Assembly (NCBI RefSeq): GCF_032854445.1
Contig: NC_088305.1
Coordinates: 23,593,400 to 23,657,399 of the forward strand
Direction of reading: 5' to 3'
From: Liolophura sinensis
Lineage: Eukaryota > Mollusca > Polyplacophora > Chitonida > Chitonidae
DNA length: 64,000 bases
The notes below the pieces were generated by a model, which was not told the DNA's origin, made no database searches, and saw nothing but the letters and a program-made list of their open reading frames with translations. This document shows positions 23,545 to 36,364 of the stretch, one piece after another. Position numbers and translations under genes: made by a program. How positions within the stretch are numbered: the first letter of the stretch is position 1; each line of letters starts with the position of its first letter.

Positions 23545-25850
23545 TTGTAGTTACTATAAGGATGTTAAGTGTAAATTTCAAACCTTTGATAAAATTAAAA
23601 TAAAAACATAAATAAAAAGAATGTTTCCCATTGGTTTCAGAACTGTTGTTTTATGCTGATCTTTACGTTGTCCAAAACAACAGAACTGAGACAAATACAG
23701 CAAGCGACAGTCTATCGGACGTTGCACTCAAGGGCAAGATTGCTAATGTCAGCTAGTGTCCTGTCCAGTAACTGGACGAGTGCATTTTCACGGTCTAAGA
23801 GTGAAAACAGTGCCCCTTGATTGCAGAACATTTTATCTTTACAAACATTTAAAGGAGAGGGTCTAAATGGAGACCATAGAGCAAGTAAGCACAGAATACG
23901 CTGCAACAACCAGGTCAAACCACACTCGTAAGAATCCTCGTTATATAGTCTTCTTACCATTTTGGCTTGCAATGCTCATCGAACATTTGGACGTTATTGT
24001 TTTAGTGCTTCATAAACTATTCTGAGTTTCATATCTTCACGGCAACCCATTTTTGGCAATCATTGATCAATGGTAGGCCTATAGTTTAAATTGGTTGGAG
24101 ATTCATCCATTTCGAAACAGGACGTGTTTAAAAATTTAAATTGTTGTTGTTGTAAATCCCGTGTATCATGATGCCTTTGCTGAATTCAAGAAGCATGCAA
24201 AACACTGTCACAAAATTACTTTTGAGTCATAGATTGAAATTAATGACTTCCGGTCACCGGTTAAAACGTGCAGATAGCTCCAAAAGTGCCAATGCTACGT
24301 GAGCACAGTCGTGAGACGAACCCGCTCTCAGGTAGGCATGGTTATAGTTCCATTCATACTTTGTAGTATACATATGAACTGGATATTACACTCAAGTCTC
24401 TAAGTAAATCATATATTTTTAACTAAAGTGTAACAGTCACGAAACTCGGACCATGAAGGTAACATACCTGTCCCAGTAACAAATACAAACGTAACCAGAA
24501 TGTCGTACTGGTAATGAATTCTCACGTGTCCAGTATTGTAAATAGCGACTGTTTTGTACTTCTCCCGTACAGTTTAAGTACGATAAAATTTAGTTACATT
24601 CTACAAGCTCTACATTCTAGTCAACATAAAAATAGATTTGTGTTTATATAAGGGACAAGGTTGCACTCAAGTTGCTTTTCACTGAACAAATAATACAAAA
24701 GAATGTATTTTTTCATGACGTTTATGAAAGTGAATTTTAATTTTTATTAGGTCGTTTTAGCGTTCTTGCTATTTCATGTCTGTGAATATGTGTTAGGGTG
24801 AATACTGAACATGTGGTCAATTCATCGGTTCAGAATTCAGTCAAATCGGTGTAATAATCTCACTCGTTCCGTCATATCTGTGCATTCGTCTATTATATTC
24901 CATTGTTCTTTTAGAACATAAGGTCTCACCTACATCATTCGTCATATTTCAGGTGATTTCACTGTCAGCTTCTACTTAACGATAAGCAGTACGCTATATA
25001 TCTGGGTATCTTACAAACCTTTAACACGATACAATTTTATTTCATTTTATATTTATTTATTTATTCACCATATAAATATAACAGAAATTTACACACATAC
25101 TTTGGCATTCCACTGGAGTAAAGTCTCCGAAAAACTTGTTCAATGTCAAAATCAGGACAGAGTAATAGTTAATGTTATGTCGGTTTAGATTTTAAGTTGT
25201 GTACAATAGATAGACGGAACGGTAAATAGTTCTACGTTCGCCGACACTTGATTTTTGATGCGTATATTGATGATGTGGAGCGATAAATTGATAGTATTTT
25301 AGAGTTGTAGTTGGGTAATTCTGTATTTCAGAGTGCCGTGTAAAAATTCACCAGAGCCCGGAGTAAACAGCTGTTCTTTGCAATGTACACCGAAAAAAAT
25401 CACATAACATAAAAATTTAATTTTCTGAAATGAAGGGCAAAATACTGCTAAAAAGTCTTTAAATCACTCTTCGAAGATGGGCCATTATTAGAAAGTACAC
25501 AATCTATATAACATCTAAAGCTGACATTTTCTTTTATATATGGATTGAGGTTTGCTATTAACAAGGACTGGTGTGGATATCGGATCTTTTATTCTACGCC
25601 TATATTATTTAGCATTGCTAAGGTATCGTTTATTGATGGAGATCGGAAATAAATTATTATTGTTAGAATTGTAGGCAGTTAACAGAGGTATATTTTTGTG
25701 TTACCTGGATTATTAGAACTTTTTCATAATTCACTGAAGGGTTTGAAAGCAGAGTCTTTACTGGTTAACACCTCAACCAAAACGGCCAGGAGGGATAATA
25801 AAGGTGTAAAAATACAAACCTTTCTTACGGCCAAATCTACCATTAAAGCG
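23545..25850. other. No convincing feature
   Basis: AT-rich. Near 24,470-24,515 (minus) QYDILVTFVFVTGT ends in phase 1 at gtatgtta, 14 codons plus one base like the 43-nt exons, but with no ATG: a possible dead copy. Confidence 0.5.
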
Positions 25851-25854
25851 GAGG

Positions 25855-26090
25855 GCACATTGAGATTCCGTCGGGCTGTGCCCGGTTTCCTCCCACCATA
25901 ATGCTGGCCGCCGTCGTATAAGCGAAATATTCAAGAGTATGGCGTAAAAGGCCAATCAAATCAATCAATCAATCAATCAATCAAAACAGATAAATTTGGT
26001 TGTTTCGAGATTTGATTGCTTTTTGTTTAAAACCATACCCAAGAATCTTTCACTCATGCGACAGCGGTCAGCCGGAGTGGTTTATCGACG
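25855..26090. mobile_element. SINE A tail with (AATC)n, and an inverted fragment
   Basis: Plus 3' end from cccggtttcctcccaccata to ggcgtaaaaggccaatcaaa with an (AATC)n run, followed by a minus-oriented fragment at 25,998-26,080. Confidence 0.8.
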
Positions 26091-27185
26091 GACGCAACTA
26101 ATATTCAGGTTGACCCCACCTGATGACCCCACCGTAATTGAAAGTCATGCACCAAATAAACCAAACCACCTCACCACGTCATTAAAATGTGCAGACCAGT
26201 ATTTAGAAACTCTGTCAAGGCAAGTATAAAGCTGTTCTCCATGGAAGTTTGAATTGCTAACCCTAGAATCTTTTTTTTTCTCTTCGAAATGATGAAACTT
26301 GACAGTACGCTTCTAAAGGATTTATATGGCTAATTAGTCTTTCACGCATTTATAAGTAATCAGTAAACATCTCTTCATCGCGAGATATACCCGAGAGAAA
26401 AAAATTACTCAACACAGCGACTTTATAGACTTATGGCAATTCGAAAAACCGACAATATCAACTGATAAACTTTTAGATAATAGTTTAGACAGCTTACATG
26501 GCTTTAGGGAAAGGAAAGACATTTAATTTAGAACGGCCTCCAAAAATTTGAATAGATGCTAAATTTTAAGATAAATACGTGACAAGACTACAGATGACGA
26601 GTTCGTCCTACTAATTATACACAAGCCGCATTTTTGACAAACATTACCCGAAACGGCCTGGTGGGATAATTAAAATGTCACAAAACAACCCTTCCCTAGG
26701 GTTAAATCTACCACTAAAGCGTAACGCAAATTAGCCTACTTGTATAACCTCAAACCTATCGTGAGAACGGTCAAATTATGATACTCCCCGATGTTTACTC
26801 AACCTATCTTCCCGTATATGCAAAACAAGTAATACTTCTTAACAAACCAGAATGGCTTTTTTCATAACTGACTTAAACATTATAAATCAACACTGAAAAT
26901 TTAGTGTAGAAGTAGCAGCTTGACATGGCCTGATACTACGAAAACTGCAAGATGGGTTGTTGGAAAAGGCTATTTCAGTGAAATGACGGTTTATTTGTTC
27001 GCACACTAATCTCCATGCGATCATCTCGGGCTTTACTTAAGTAGCAAAGGTGAGGGAAACGAAATTTTCGGCTTTTTTCATGACCGACTTTAAAATTAGA
27101 AACCAATTATATATTTCTTGTTGGTGGCGTACTTCCAATGATTCTTTGTCATTTTGCATGCAATCTGTGGACTGTATGCTGACAA
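26090..27185. other. No recognised feature
   Basis: AT-rich unique sequence. Short gaccaaaacggccaggaggg / acccgaaacggcctggtggg blocks at 25.78 and 26.65 kb, followed in both by 'taaatctaccattaaagcg'-like sequence, show a small old duplication. Confidence 0.5.
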
Positions 27186-27189
27186 CGGG

Positions 27190-27690
27190 GAATGATTGCA
27201 GCTGGCTACAAGGAATGCAGGCTGGCAACGGGGAATGACTGCAGCTGGCTATAGGGAATGTTGCCTGACAACGGGGAATGATTGCAGCTGGCTACAGGGA
27301 ATGTAGGCTGGCAACGGGGAATGATTGTAGCTGGCTACAGGGAATGTTGGCTGACAACGGGGAATGATTGCAGCTCACTACAGGGAATGTTGGTTGACAA
27401 CGGGGAATGACTGCAGCTGGCTACAGGGAATGTAGGCTGACAACAAAGAATGATTGCAGCTGGCTACAGGGAATGTTGGCTGGCAACGGGAATGATTGCA
27501 GCTGGCTACAGGGAATGTTGGCTGGCAACGAGGAATGATTGCAGCTGGCCACACGGAATGTAGGCTGACAACGCAGAATGATTACAGGTGGCTACAGGGA
27601 ATGCTGGCTGGCGATGAGGAATGATTGCAGCTGGCTACAGGGAATGTTGGCTGGCAACGGGGAATGATTGCAGCTGGAAACAGGGAATGT
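27190..27690. repeat. 43-bp minisatellite
   Basis: About 11 copies with two related half-units (gctggcaacggggaatgatt and gctggctacagggaatgttg), showing that the 43-bp unit arose from an older ~21-bp dimer. Lies 400-900 bp beyond the DLEC1 3' end. Confidence 0.92.
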
Positions 27691-27944
27691 GTTTTGCGGG
27701 AAGTAGTTTTAAATTTGCTTATGATACCATATACCTGAAGTCTTCTAATTTTTTGGTATAGATATTAGTAAGGCTGAAAGCAAAGAATAACAATTCTCTC
27801 CCACTTTTTGTGGAAAGTAAATATATTAACATATACCGGCACAGAGATTTTAAACTCTTTCCAATGCATTTTATAAAATTCCACACCTTAGGTAAAAGCA
27901 AAAAAACAAAGTAAACACATCTGGTTTCCATAGTTACATAATGT

Positions 27945-27950
27945 TTTATT
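27945..27950 (-). terminator. Possible poly(A) signal AATAAA of DLEC1
   Basis: The minus-strand hexamer AATAAA lies about 166 bp past the DLEC1 stop, in AT-rich sequence. Distance and strand fit a 3' end, but AT-rich DNA gives such hexamers by chance. Confidence 0.45.
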
Positions 27951-28115
27951 ACAATGAAAAGCTAGAACCGGTTATTACAGACATCAATAACAAGCCTCGA
28001 CGGTCAAATCGCACTAACTGCCATTTATAAATAGATTATTCATTAATTTACTTCTTTATCACAGACTTGAGAACAGGACTTGGAATTCAAAGCCAGTCAG
28101 GCTTTAGTACGGCGG

Positions 28116-28239
28116 CTAAATATTAAGGATGGCCTCGTGCTTGCCATCATACGACCCTTGACCTGTGACTATAAGTCTCCTAGGCTCCTCCCCTAAAACT
28201 CCTTGAAACACGAAAACGGTTTCGTAAGACTCCGCATGT
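28116..28239 (-). CDS. DLEC1: DLEC1 exon 27 (terminal coding exon)
   Basis: Acceptor tactttctttcag gives 124 nt to a TAG stop. It encodes HAESYETVFVFQGVLGEEPR, RLIVTGQGSYDGKHEAILNI then stop. Vertebrate DLEC1 ends with ELYESTMVVEGVLGE...LRGQGSYDERY, so this is the true C-terminus. It is too short to stand out as an open frame and was found by matching phase (A completing Lys) and sequence. Codon use and GC are higher than in the flanks. Confidence 0.95.
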
Positions 28240-29854
28240 CTGAAAGAAAGTACAAAACAAAAACATAAAGAACTGTATCTGTCGTGAAAGTTCAAATCAG
28301 CTGTCTAAAATCAGGAGACGCTCTCACGATCGGACAAAATGAGTAAGTTGCCGATGGACAAAACTTTAGGTTAAACAGTGAAGGTATAACCCTGTTCTAT
28401 CACAATTGCTATTTCTTGGCTGAAGCCTCCAGCATTGTGGAAAAGACGGCAGGATCTTACATGTAATACATATGTAAACAAAAACAAATTCCATACCTCT
28501 TGTATTCCTCACAATGTACCTCGCCCCTCCCCCAACCACATAGCCTTAATGCATGATTGTCAGGCATATACAGTTTTGGACACAAAAGGTCACAAAGCTA
28601 ATAGAGTGTAATATGAACTTATGGCCTGACATATTGGTTGAACGGTCATTTGCAGTGTTTGTAATATCTGATCAGTTATGGACAGCTACCACCAATGGAT
28701 CCATATTTGGAGTTTTATGGCATTTAGCTATGTACTTAATGGCATAACGGTTGCAATGGTAAGAAACAAAAAAATAGTATGTCAAAGGCCATTTATGCTG
28801 ACCACACTCAATATAAATAATAGTCTGAGGCGACAACCAGTGGCTCCTTATAAACATGCACATGAATGAAATTTTACTGAATTTGGTTCGCTAATTTCGG
28901 GGCTATAAAACTTTCAAGTATTAAAACTGTGAACTCCCAGTAGACCTATAGGTCAGTTTTGCTGCCTACAACGTTTCCCTCTAGATGGTCAACACATGCT
29001 ATTCCTCATACTGTACCAATAATAATGGCTCAGTAGTTTTGAAGAGAATAGCGTTACATGCCCAAGTGGACATGGAAATTGCAGATTCCTCCGTTTCAGT
29101 GCATGTGGGGCTTTGGCATGTGTCTGGTGACAAATAGTCATGATAGTTGTTCACCATGCTCGTATGGTTGGTTCAGCTTGTCTTCCACCAACATAGAGGG
29201 CATATATGAATAACACCTGCAGGAAAGTTTTTTAGTACAAGTATTAAACTGACCATGACCGGTTTCCTTCACCCTTGAAAATGACAGTCAAGTTAAAAAC
29301 TCGTATGGGGTTTAACAACAATCAAAGAAATAAATATGAACTCATGCGTCACAAAGTCCGTCAAGAGACATTTGCTCTCACCCATATCTCATACCTCCTG
29401 CGGGATTGGCAGTCATCGGTGAAACTCTACATGCATTTTCATTGGTGGTGGTGATGGACACTACACCTATACCAAATGTGATTTGTGCTAAAGACGTTCT
29501 CGGAGGCCGACTAGTGAATTCACGTACGAAGTCTTACTGAATTCTGTTCAGTACTTCCAGAGATCAAACCAAAGGAGACCAAAGCCTATTCCACTAAAAG
29601 TGCTATACAAGTGCCAATCACTTCCAGCTTCTCACCAATGGCTCAGTGGGGCAAACTTCCCATACAGACCAAGGAGGTACAAACACAAACTCAGCTGGAT
29701 CATACTGGATGCCAACACTGATATCTTGCATAGTTTTAGTACTGGGGTTGTGTGGCTTAACATCCCATGAAATGATATGCTTTTTTATCAATATCATGGC
29801 TCCATATATACATACACATCAATGAAATTGATGTTTTTATATTTCTGAAAGGTC

Positions 29855-29955
29855 TTACATGGCAGTGAAAGCACTTTGATAGAAACTTACTTGGCAGCGA
29901 AGGACACTCTGATAAGGACTTACTTGGCTGTGAAGAACACCTTGATGAGAGACTT
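29855..29955 (-). repeat. Three-copy 33-bp repeat of DLEC1 exon 26 end and donor
   Basis: On the gene strand the units read CTCATCAAGGTGTTCTTC..GCCAAGTAAGT (real), CTTATCAGAGTGTCC..GCCAAGTAAGT and a more diverged third ending GCCATGTAAGA. The second copy still spells LIRVSFAAK against LIKVFFTAK. Confidence 0.88.
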
Positions 29956-30047
29956 GCTGTTGGAGACGTAAGTGACGTGTGCCTCCAACTCACCACTAGA
30001 GGGGACCACTTGGAAGGTTTCAGGAATGCATGTGTCTGTCTGGGTCT
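29924..30047 (-). CDS. DLEC1: DLEC1 exon 26
   Basis: Acceptor ttctttgacag, donor gtaagtcc. The 124-nt exon encodes TQTDTCIPETFQVVPSSGEL, EAHVTYVSNSKSLIKVFFTA, aligning with FRVSPNSGLLEA...IALQVFFTAR. Two bases (AA) complete a Lys with the last exon. The exon end and donor are duplicated twice more in the following 70 bp. Confidence 0.94.
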
Positions 30048-30989
30048 CTGTCAAAGAAAAGGCGACACAATAGTGAACATTACAGTCCTTTACAAAACCT
30101 AAAGGAAAACAAAATAAAAACAAAACACAACACAGCAAAACAAACAAGTAACATACATGTAACATGCAAATTGAGACAATTTACATCTCATACTAAAAGT
30201 ACTGGAATGCCAAACTTATGCATGGCGCCAACTGTTTTTTCTTGTCCTGAGGGGTTACACACAGAACTTGTGCACAAGTATTTATCAAAACAGACGGCAG
30301 CTATTTTCAAAGAACCCATGATCAATGAAAGCCACAGAGTTCATTAGACATACCATCATTAAAGATAGTGTGCAATGCACCAACTAACTCTCGATCATAA
30401 ATAGGCTTGCACGAGCTAGTCTGTAAGTTAAATGGGACCTTGAAAAAATAGATAAACGTTACTGAAAAACAATCTAGGCTTCTTCTACACGAATAGGATG
30501 CTCAGATGTGGTTTAAAATGCTTAAAATCTTCACGAAATATTGAGTTTATTTTCTTGTCAAGAAATATAACTAAAATGACCTACAGTGGCCTTGAAGAAA
30601 TCGGTCATGGTCAATGAAAAACCAACAAGGTTCTGTGACACAAACTTGCCACAAAACAGAATATGAGCATTAACACAATTACCCTGAAGAGACTGAAAAA
30701 GTTCCAGAAAATCATTGGGTCTTCCTACCGCCTAAGGCTACATAGGCAAAAATTTGGCCAATGGGTAAAACCAAAACAAGATATATATCAGCAGTTATGC
30801 AACCTCTAGTTTGCAATTAGCAAAGTTATCTTGTTTACAGTACTTATTTCGCCAACATTGATGGTTTCATGAAATCATCTTTTTTTTCAATCTCTTTATG
30901 ACACATATTCACTAGTACCTTTTTTTTTCTTTGTTCCACATCTTAGGTGTTAAACATTCCCAATTTGTTCATTTATTTTCATATATTTA

Positions 30990-31420
30990 TTCATATTTTA
31001 TTTTATTTGATTGGAGTTATATGGAGTACTCAAGAATATTTCTGATCAATTATATGCTGATGGCCAGCATTATACATGTATGGTGGGAAGAATCCTTGCC
31101 GAGCCCAGGGAATTGACAATTTCTCTTAACGCTCTCCCTAATGTCCCCAAAACAAGTATATTCTTCAAATCACAAGTTACAATATCTCAATTCTAACCCA
31201 GAGCTCGGAGATCAGAGTTCAGTGCTCACATTCAAAGGAGGAAACCATTCAGGGCCCACACAGAAAACCACACCATCTTGACCAGGTACTTGCAGCACTC
31301 TTGACATGAGGCTGCAGCCAGGTTGGCAAGAGCTGGTCTTGAACACTCGAGCTCACTGCTGACATAAAAGCTTTGTAACTCAGGCTGCCTATGCCACTAA
31401 GTCATATACCACCAGCATGG
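30990..31420 (-). mobile_element. SINE A relic in DLEC1 intron 25
   Basis: Degraded tail (ttgattggagttatatggag), middle and head-like sequence up to about 31,400, with an insertion of ~120 bp. Confidence 0.6.
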
Positions 31421-31985
31421 GTTTGATTTCACAAAGCCATTTCTGACTTAAATCAAATTTTGGATACGATTTTAGAGCTTTATATTTTTGGGCATGTTAA
31501 ACAATATATAAAAAAAACACTTTAAAACAGTATAAATTAAAGGAAAATGAGGGAAAAAAATTCATTTTTGAGGCATATTTTATATTTTTTAATAACCTGT
31601 CTAGTTCATGTGTATTTTCTGACAGTGATCGAAATATAGAGAAATGACGTCACTGAAGTCCCCAATTCAATTTCCCCTACAAAGTTACTTTGAGAGGTAT
31701 AACCATTGATGTCCCTACTTGATTTCCAGACTGACCAATTGGGCCTTAGGGAAGTCATAATTGAGAGTCATTTTCACACCCCTAGAAAAAAGCTGAGACG
31801 TTTTTTTGTATTTTTATTTGTTTATATGTATCCTTTAAGAGAAATGTATCAAAAATTTCAACATCCAGTACCAAAATTTTAAGCGCTGTCTCAAAGTTTG
31901 AGTCAGAAATGGCTTTGTGGAATCGGCTGCTATACAGTACACTCTAGCCCAGTACTGCAGGTTTGGCTTAAATGTTCACACTGAC

Positions 31986-32139
31986 CTGTAGTCACAGTCC
32001 AGTGGCTGGCAGACGCTGTCTTGTTGCTGATTATCAGGTCCATCTCTCTCCTCTGACCAACCAGACAGGTGCCAAAATCCAGGGTGTCTCGAGACAAGAT
32101 CAGGGAGGGGACTGACAGTGTGGCGTGCAGTGGGAGGTT
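31986..32139 (-). CDS. DLEC1: DLEC1 exon 25
   Basis: Acceptor aactttcag, donor gtcagtgt. The 154-nt exon encodes NLPLHATLSVPSLILSRDT, LDFGTCLVGQRREMDLIISN then KTASASHWTVTT. The L-D-F-G-T-C-x-V-G-Q motif starts the last ASH module and matches vertebrate VDFGTCFVSQQR and YWTM. One base is left for exon 26. Confidence 0.95.
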
Positions 32140-33334
32140 CTGAAAGTTTAACACAAGTGAACAAATAAGAGTCTATAAACTAATTACTGAAGTTTTTGAA
32201 AGCTGGACATGAAAGACAATGCAGTGAGAATCAGAACAGTAAGAGTTTTGGGTCACCACTGATTGTTTTTCAATAAACTTTGAGCTTTTTGGTGCAAAGA
32301 CTGTATTAAAAATGAACACATGGTGGGAGATGTAATTAAGATTTTAGAGGAGAGCATTTCAGCACTTTTAGAGGAATATTTTGAGTGTATCTGCAACAGA
32401 GAATGACTAAATAGTCTGCTTTTTTCAACTGGCATTCCAGCTTATACATATTTCCCATCAAATCAAATTTAAATTGAGTGTTTCAGATATATGATGAGTG
32501 TTTCTGTGCCAATATATTATGCTGGACATTGACAAACAGGCTTGCAAGTTTGACGGCAAATATCAATATGTTCTCCTAACAAGATTCAAGTGTATGACAT
32601 GTAAAACTTCTCCATGACACAGATATGCTTTAACAATCATCAAAACACTTTGTGAATTACGCATGTAACTGTATATTAATTCACCCACATTATTTTATAA
32701 AATTATATTTTCAAGAAATATCAGCAGAAACTAGAATATCTCCTGCTTTGTTGTTTTACACTTTCATATATTTCTATGGTGATGAACCAAGTCACAATAA
32801 AGTATTAGAGTTTTGTTACTGAATACTAATATTACACACATTTCCGGTAGGATATCAGCCTATCTTCCAACCAAGCCTTTCTATTAAAGATCATTTGACT
32901 CCTATGAATAGCTTAACATGAGTAACTTAGTCAGGGATTAAACTTTAGGTCAACTAAAATATATACTGTATTTCAAATAAAGTATAGTGTATTTCACCTA
33001 AAGTTTGGTGTGTAAAAATATTTTCAGAAGCAAGTAAAAGCCTTAAAATGATACACTTGAGACCAACATTATAAAGTTTTTTGTGTTCAGAAATTAATCA
33101 AACTTCACAATAAAATCTTCTGCGTCACTACAAGGTGGATGAACCAGTCAGTATCAAGCAAAACGTGTAATCTGAAACCTGCTAAATTTTAGGTGAAATA
33201 CAAAACTTTATTTCACCGAAAGTTTGTTCAGAAGCATATAAAGGCCTCAACATGATGCCTTTGATGGCAAAACTAGTTTTTGTTATCAGGAATTAAATAA
33301 TAAATAATCAAACTTTACAATACTGGAAATCTTT

Positions 33335-34615
33335 ACAACACTGGTTGAGGTAACTATACCTTCCAGCTAGGAAATCTTCACAACACTGGTTGAGGTAACT
33401 ATAGCTTCCAACTAGGAAATCTTCACAACACTAGTTGAGGTACATGTAACTATAGCTTCCAGCTAGGAAATCTTTACAACACTGGTTGAGGTAACTATAG
33501 CTTCCAACTAGGAAATCTTCACAACACTAGTTGAGGTACATGTAACTATAGCTTCCAGCTAGGAAATCTTTACAACACTGGTTGAGGTAACTATAGCTTC
33601 CAACTAGGAAATCTTCACAACACTGGTTGATGTAACTATAGTTTCCAACTAGGAAATCTTTACAACACTGGTTGAGGTAACTATAGCTTCCAGCTAGGAA
33701 ATCTTTACAACACTGGTTGATGTAACTATAGCTTCCAACTAGGAAATCTTTACAACACTGGTTGAGGTAACTATAGCTTCCAACTAGGAAATCTTCACAA
33801 CACTAGTTGAGGTACATGTAACTATAGCTTCCAGCTAGGAAATCTTTACAACACTGGTTGAGGTAACTATAGCTTCCAACTAGGAAATCTTCACAACACT
33901 GGTTGATGTAACTATAGTTTCCAACTAGGAAATCTTTACAACACTGGTTGAGGTAACTATAGCTTCCAGCTAGGAAATCTTTACAACACTGGTTGATGTA
34001 ACTATAGCTTCCAACTAGGAAATCTTTACAACACTGGTTGAGGTAACTATAGCTTCCAACTAGGAAATCTTTACAACACTGGTTGAGGTAACTATAGCTT
34101 CCAACTAGGAAATCTTTACACTAGTTGAGGTAACTATAGCTTCCAACTAGGAAATCTTCACAACACTGGTTGAGGTAACTATAGCTTCCAGCTAGGAAAT
34201 CTTCACAACACTGGTTGATGTAACTATAGCTTCCAACTAGGAAATCTTTACAACACTGGTTGAGGTAACTATACCTTCCAGCTAGGAAATCTTCACAACA
34301 CTAGTTGAGGTAACTATAGCTTCCAGCTAGGAAATCTTTACAACACTGGTTGAGGTAACTATAGCTTCCAACTAGGAAATCTTTACAACACTGGTTGAGG
34401 TAACTATAGCTTCCAGCTAGGAAATCTTCACAACACTAGTTGAGGTAACTATAGCTTCCAGCTAGGAAATCTTTACAACACTGGTTGAGGTAACTATAGC
34501 TTCCAACTAGGAAATCTTTACAACACTAGTTGAGGTAACTATAGCTTCCAGCTAGGAAATCTTTACAACACTGGTTGAGGTAACTATAGCTTCCAACTAG
34601 GAAATCTTTACAACA
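33335..34615. repeat. 45-bp minisatellite, DLEC1 intron 24
   Basis: About 28 copies of ggaaatctttacaacactgg, ttgaggtaactatagcttcc, aacta. Some units carry a six-base insertion (gtacat). Blocks of four to six units are duplicated in order. Confidence 0.94.
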
Positions 34616-34825
34616 CAACTAAGAGTACTGGTTAATTTGTTAATGGTGTTCAACGAGGCATTTTAAGAATCCATTTTTTTCAAGAACATATTAACAAATA
34701 TCAGATTTATGCATGTTATATTTGGATGAGCCTACAGTGAACCACTGTCCCTATGGCAATGTACCTGACAAACCTCCTGACGTCCTAATGAGACCTGGAT
34801 TAAAGTCTGTGACTTCAATGACCGT

Positions 34826-35042
34826 CAGGGCCCAGTTGTTGGAGAGTGTATTAGCTAACGCTAATATTTAAAATATTACGCAGAAATTGCAGTTGTCCAA
34901 AGTCAAAGTATAACAGCAGCAGCTTAATTCATATTTAATATACTGTTATGCAATTTTTTTTTAGGCAAAGTCCAAAATCGAAGACTTAGATTAAAGTTAA
35001 ATCCGGTATTAAGTCTAATTTAAACAGATCTGAACAAGTGGG
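34826..35042. mobile_element. MITE copy 1 (DLEC1 intron 24)
   Basis: Inverted ends GGGCCCAGTTGTT and AACAAGTGGGCC, non-coding, ~217 bp. It shares ttgtccaaagtcaaagtata and gtactgttatgcaatt-like blocks with the 39.6-kb copy. Confidence 0.8.
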
Positions 35043-35106
35043 CCGTGGGGTTTATCAGTGGTGGCAAGAACACCTGTCTGTAGCCCTAACCACAATATAC
35101 ACGTAC

Positions 35107-35268
35107 CTGTACAGCAGAGTTGTTGAACTCTATGAAAAGGTCATAGAGGAATTGCAGCTTCCTCTCTCCACTGTTCACATCCAGCTCTATCCCATCCACT
35201 TCTTCCCCTGTCTCCAGGGCATCCAAGTACTTCAGCAGATCAATGTCCACCTTAAATGCCACTTTGAT
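35107..35268 (-). CDS. DLEC1: DLEC1 exon 24
   Basis: Acceptor gtatcttgcag, donor gtacgtgt. The 162-nt exon (54 codons) encodes IKVAFKVDIDLLKYLDALET, GIELDVNSGERKLQFLYDL and FIEFNNSAVQ, aligning with VNVSFSLSLELLSY...SGEREMVFTQNLLLEYTNQTTQ. Phase 0 on both sides. Confidence 0.93.
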
Positions 35269-35948
35269 CTGCAAGATACAACCTCGACTGATTGATTTAT
35301 GCGTAACACTTATTACCCAAGCCCTACACTTGATTATATAAGGGATATTTGCTGACATTAGTTAATACTTCTCAATTACATATGTAATTTTTTAAAACTT
35401 CTTTAGATATTTTTTTTACGCCAGAACAGCGAAAGAGATTTCTGATGTCAGAAAAGCTTGAAAAGCAACTTGTGTATTTCCAGAAAAATTATTTTTTAAG
35501 AATTTTGAGACATTTTTATCTCAAATAGAACAAATATCTCAAAAAATGAATTTTTTTTTTATTAAGATAAAATCTATTAAAAACTATGTCTCTTCACACC
35601 ATATGTACATGTGAACGTATAATATACATGTAAGTACGAGAAACAGTTGGGATGCCATCATTGTTTGTCGTCTTTACCTATTTTAAATATACCTATAAAA
35701 GAAACACAACACAGAGAGTAAAACCACTGCAGTGACAATAGTGGGATAACTGGCAACTGTTCACACATACATTGTATACAACAGTGAAATAAGGCCTCTT
35801 GTCAATTTACCTCAGTTAGCAACTCCTATTCCAAACTAATTCTAAATGAAGTTACAACAATTATAAATCTCTGTTTAAAGCAGCCCATCAGTGTTTACTT
35901 AACTACAGGTGAGCTACAGGTAACTACAGGTATAAAAGGTGAGCTTAC

Positions 35949-36137
35949 CAATAAGCTATGCTGGGGTTTCAGCGAGCACATGTCAGTGACGAATGAACTG
36001 GTGGCACCATCTGAAGTTGATGCTGGATCCAAATCCACCAGAACAAATGGACTCTTCACACGCAGACGGAATGTCATGTTTGTTTGGGTCTGATTGGACA
36101 GCAGAGCACTGCACACGTTCAGACTTTCTGCAGACAT
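35949..36137 (-). CDS. DLEC1: DLEC1 exon 23
   Basis: Acceptor attattcgcag (the AG 11 bases later would break the frame), donor gtaagctc. The 189-nt exon encodes MSAESLNVCSALLSNQTQTN, MTFRLRVKSPFVLVDLDP and a Ser/Thr linker ending SLKPQHSLL. N-Q-T...FRLxVxSPF matches vertebrate NTTEIPHYFRLMVSRPF. Phase 0 on both sides. Confidence 0.92.
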
Positions 36138-36364
36138 CTGCGAATAATGAACAATTCTGTGTAGCATGTTTGATAGGTCAAACACGTAGGGAAGTTACAT
36201 GTAGTAAGGTTGTTTATGGTTATCTGGAGAAGATGATGCTACTAACTTTATTGTCTGAAAAATAATTGAACACGTGGTTAAAACATGCTATGCTCTTGCT
36301 TGATGGTCATGGTAAATGCATGCTCCTGATGGTGGTAAACCCTCCAGAGTTACACACACACACT

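Noticed and set aside
31930-32164. Frame running past exon 25 at both ends
   Set aside because: Only 31,986-32,139 is exon; the rest is intron as shown by splice sites and phase.
33335-34615. CRISPR-like regular repeats
   Set aside because: Direct tandem units without spacers, in an intron of an animal gene.
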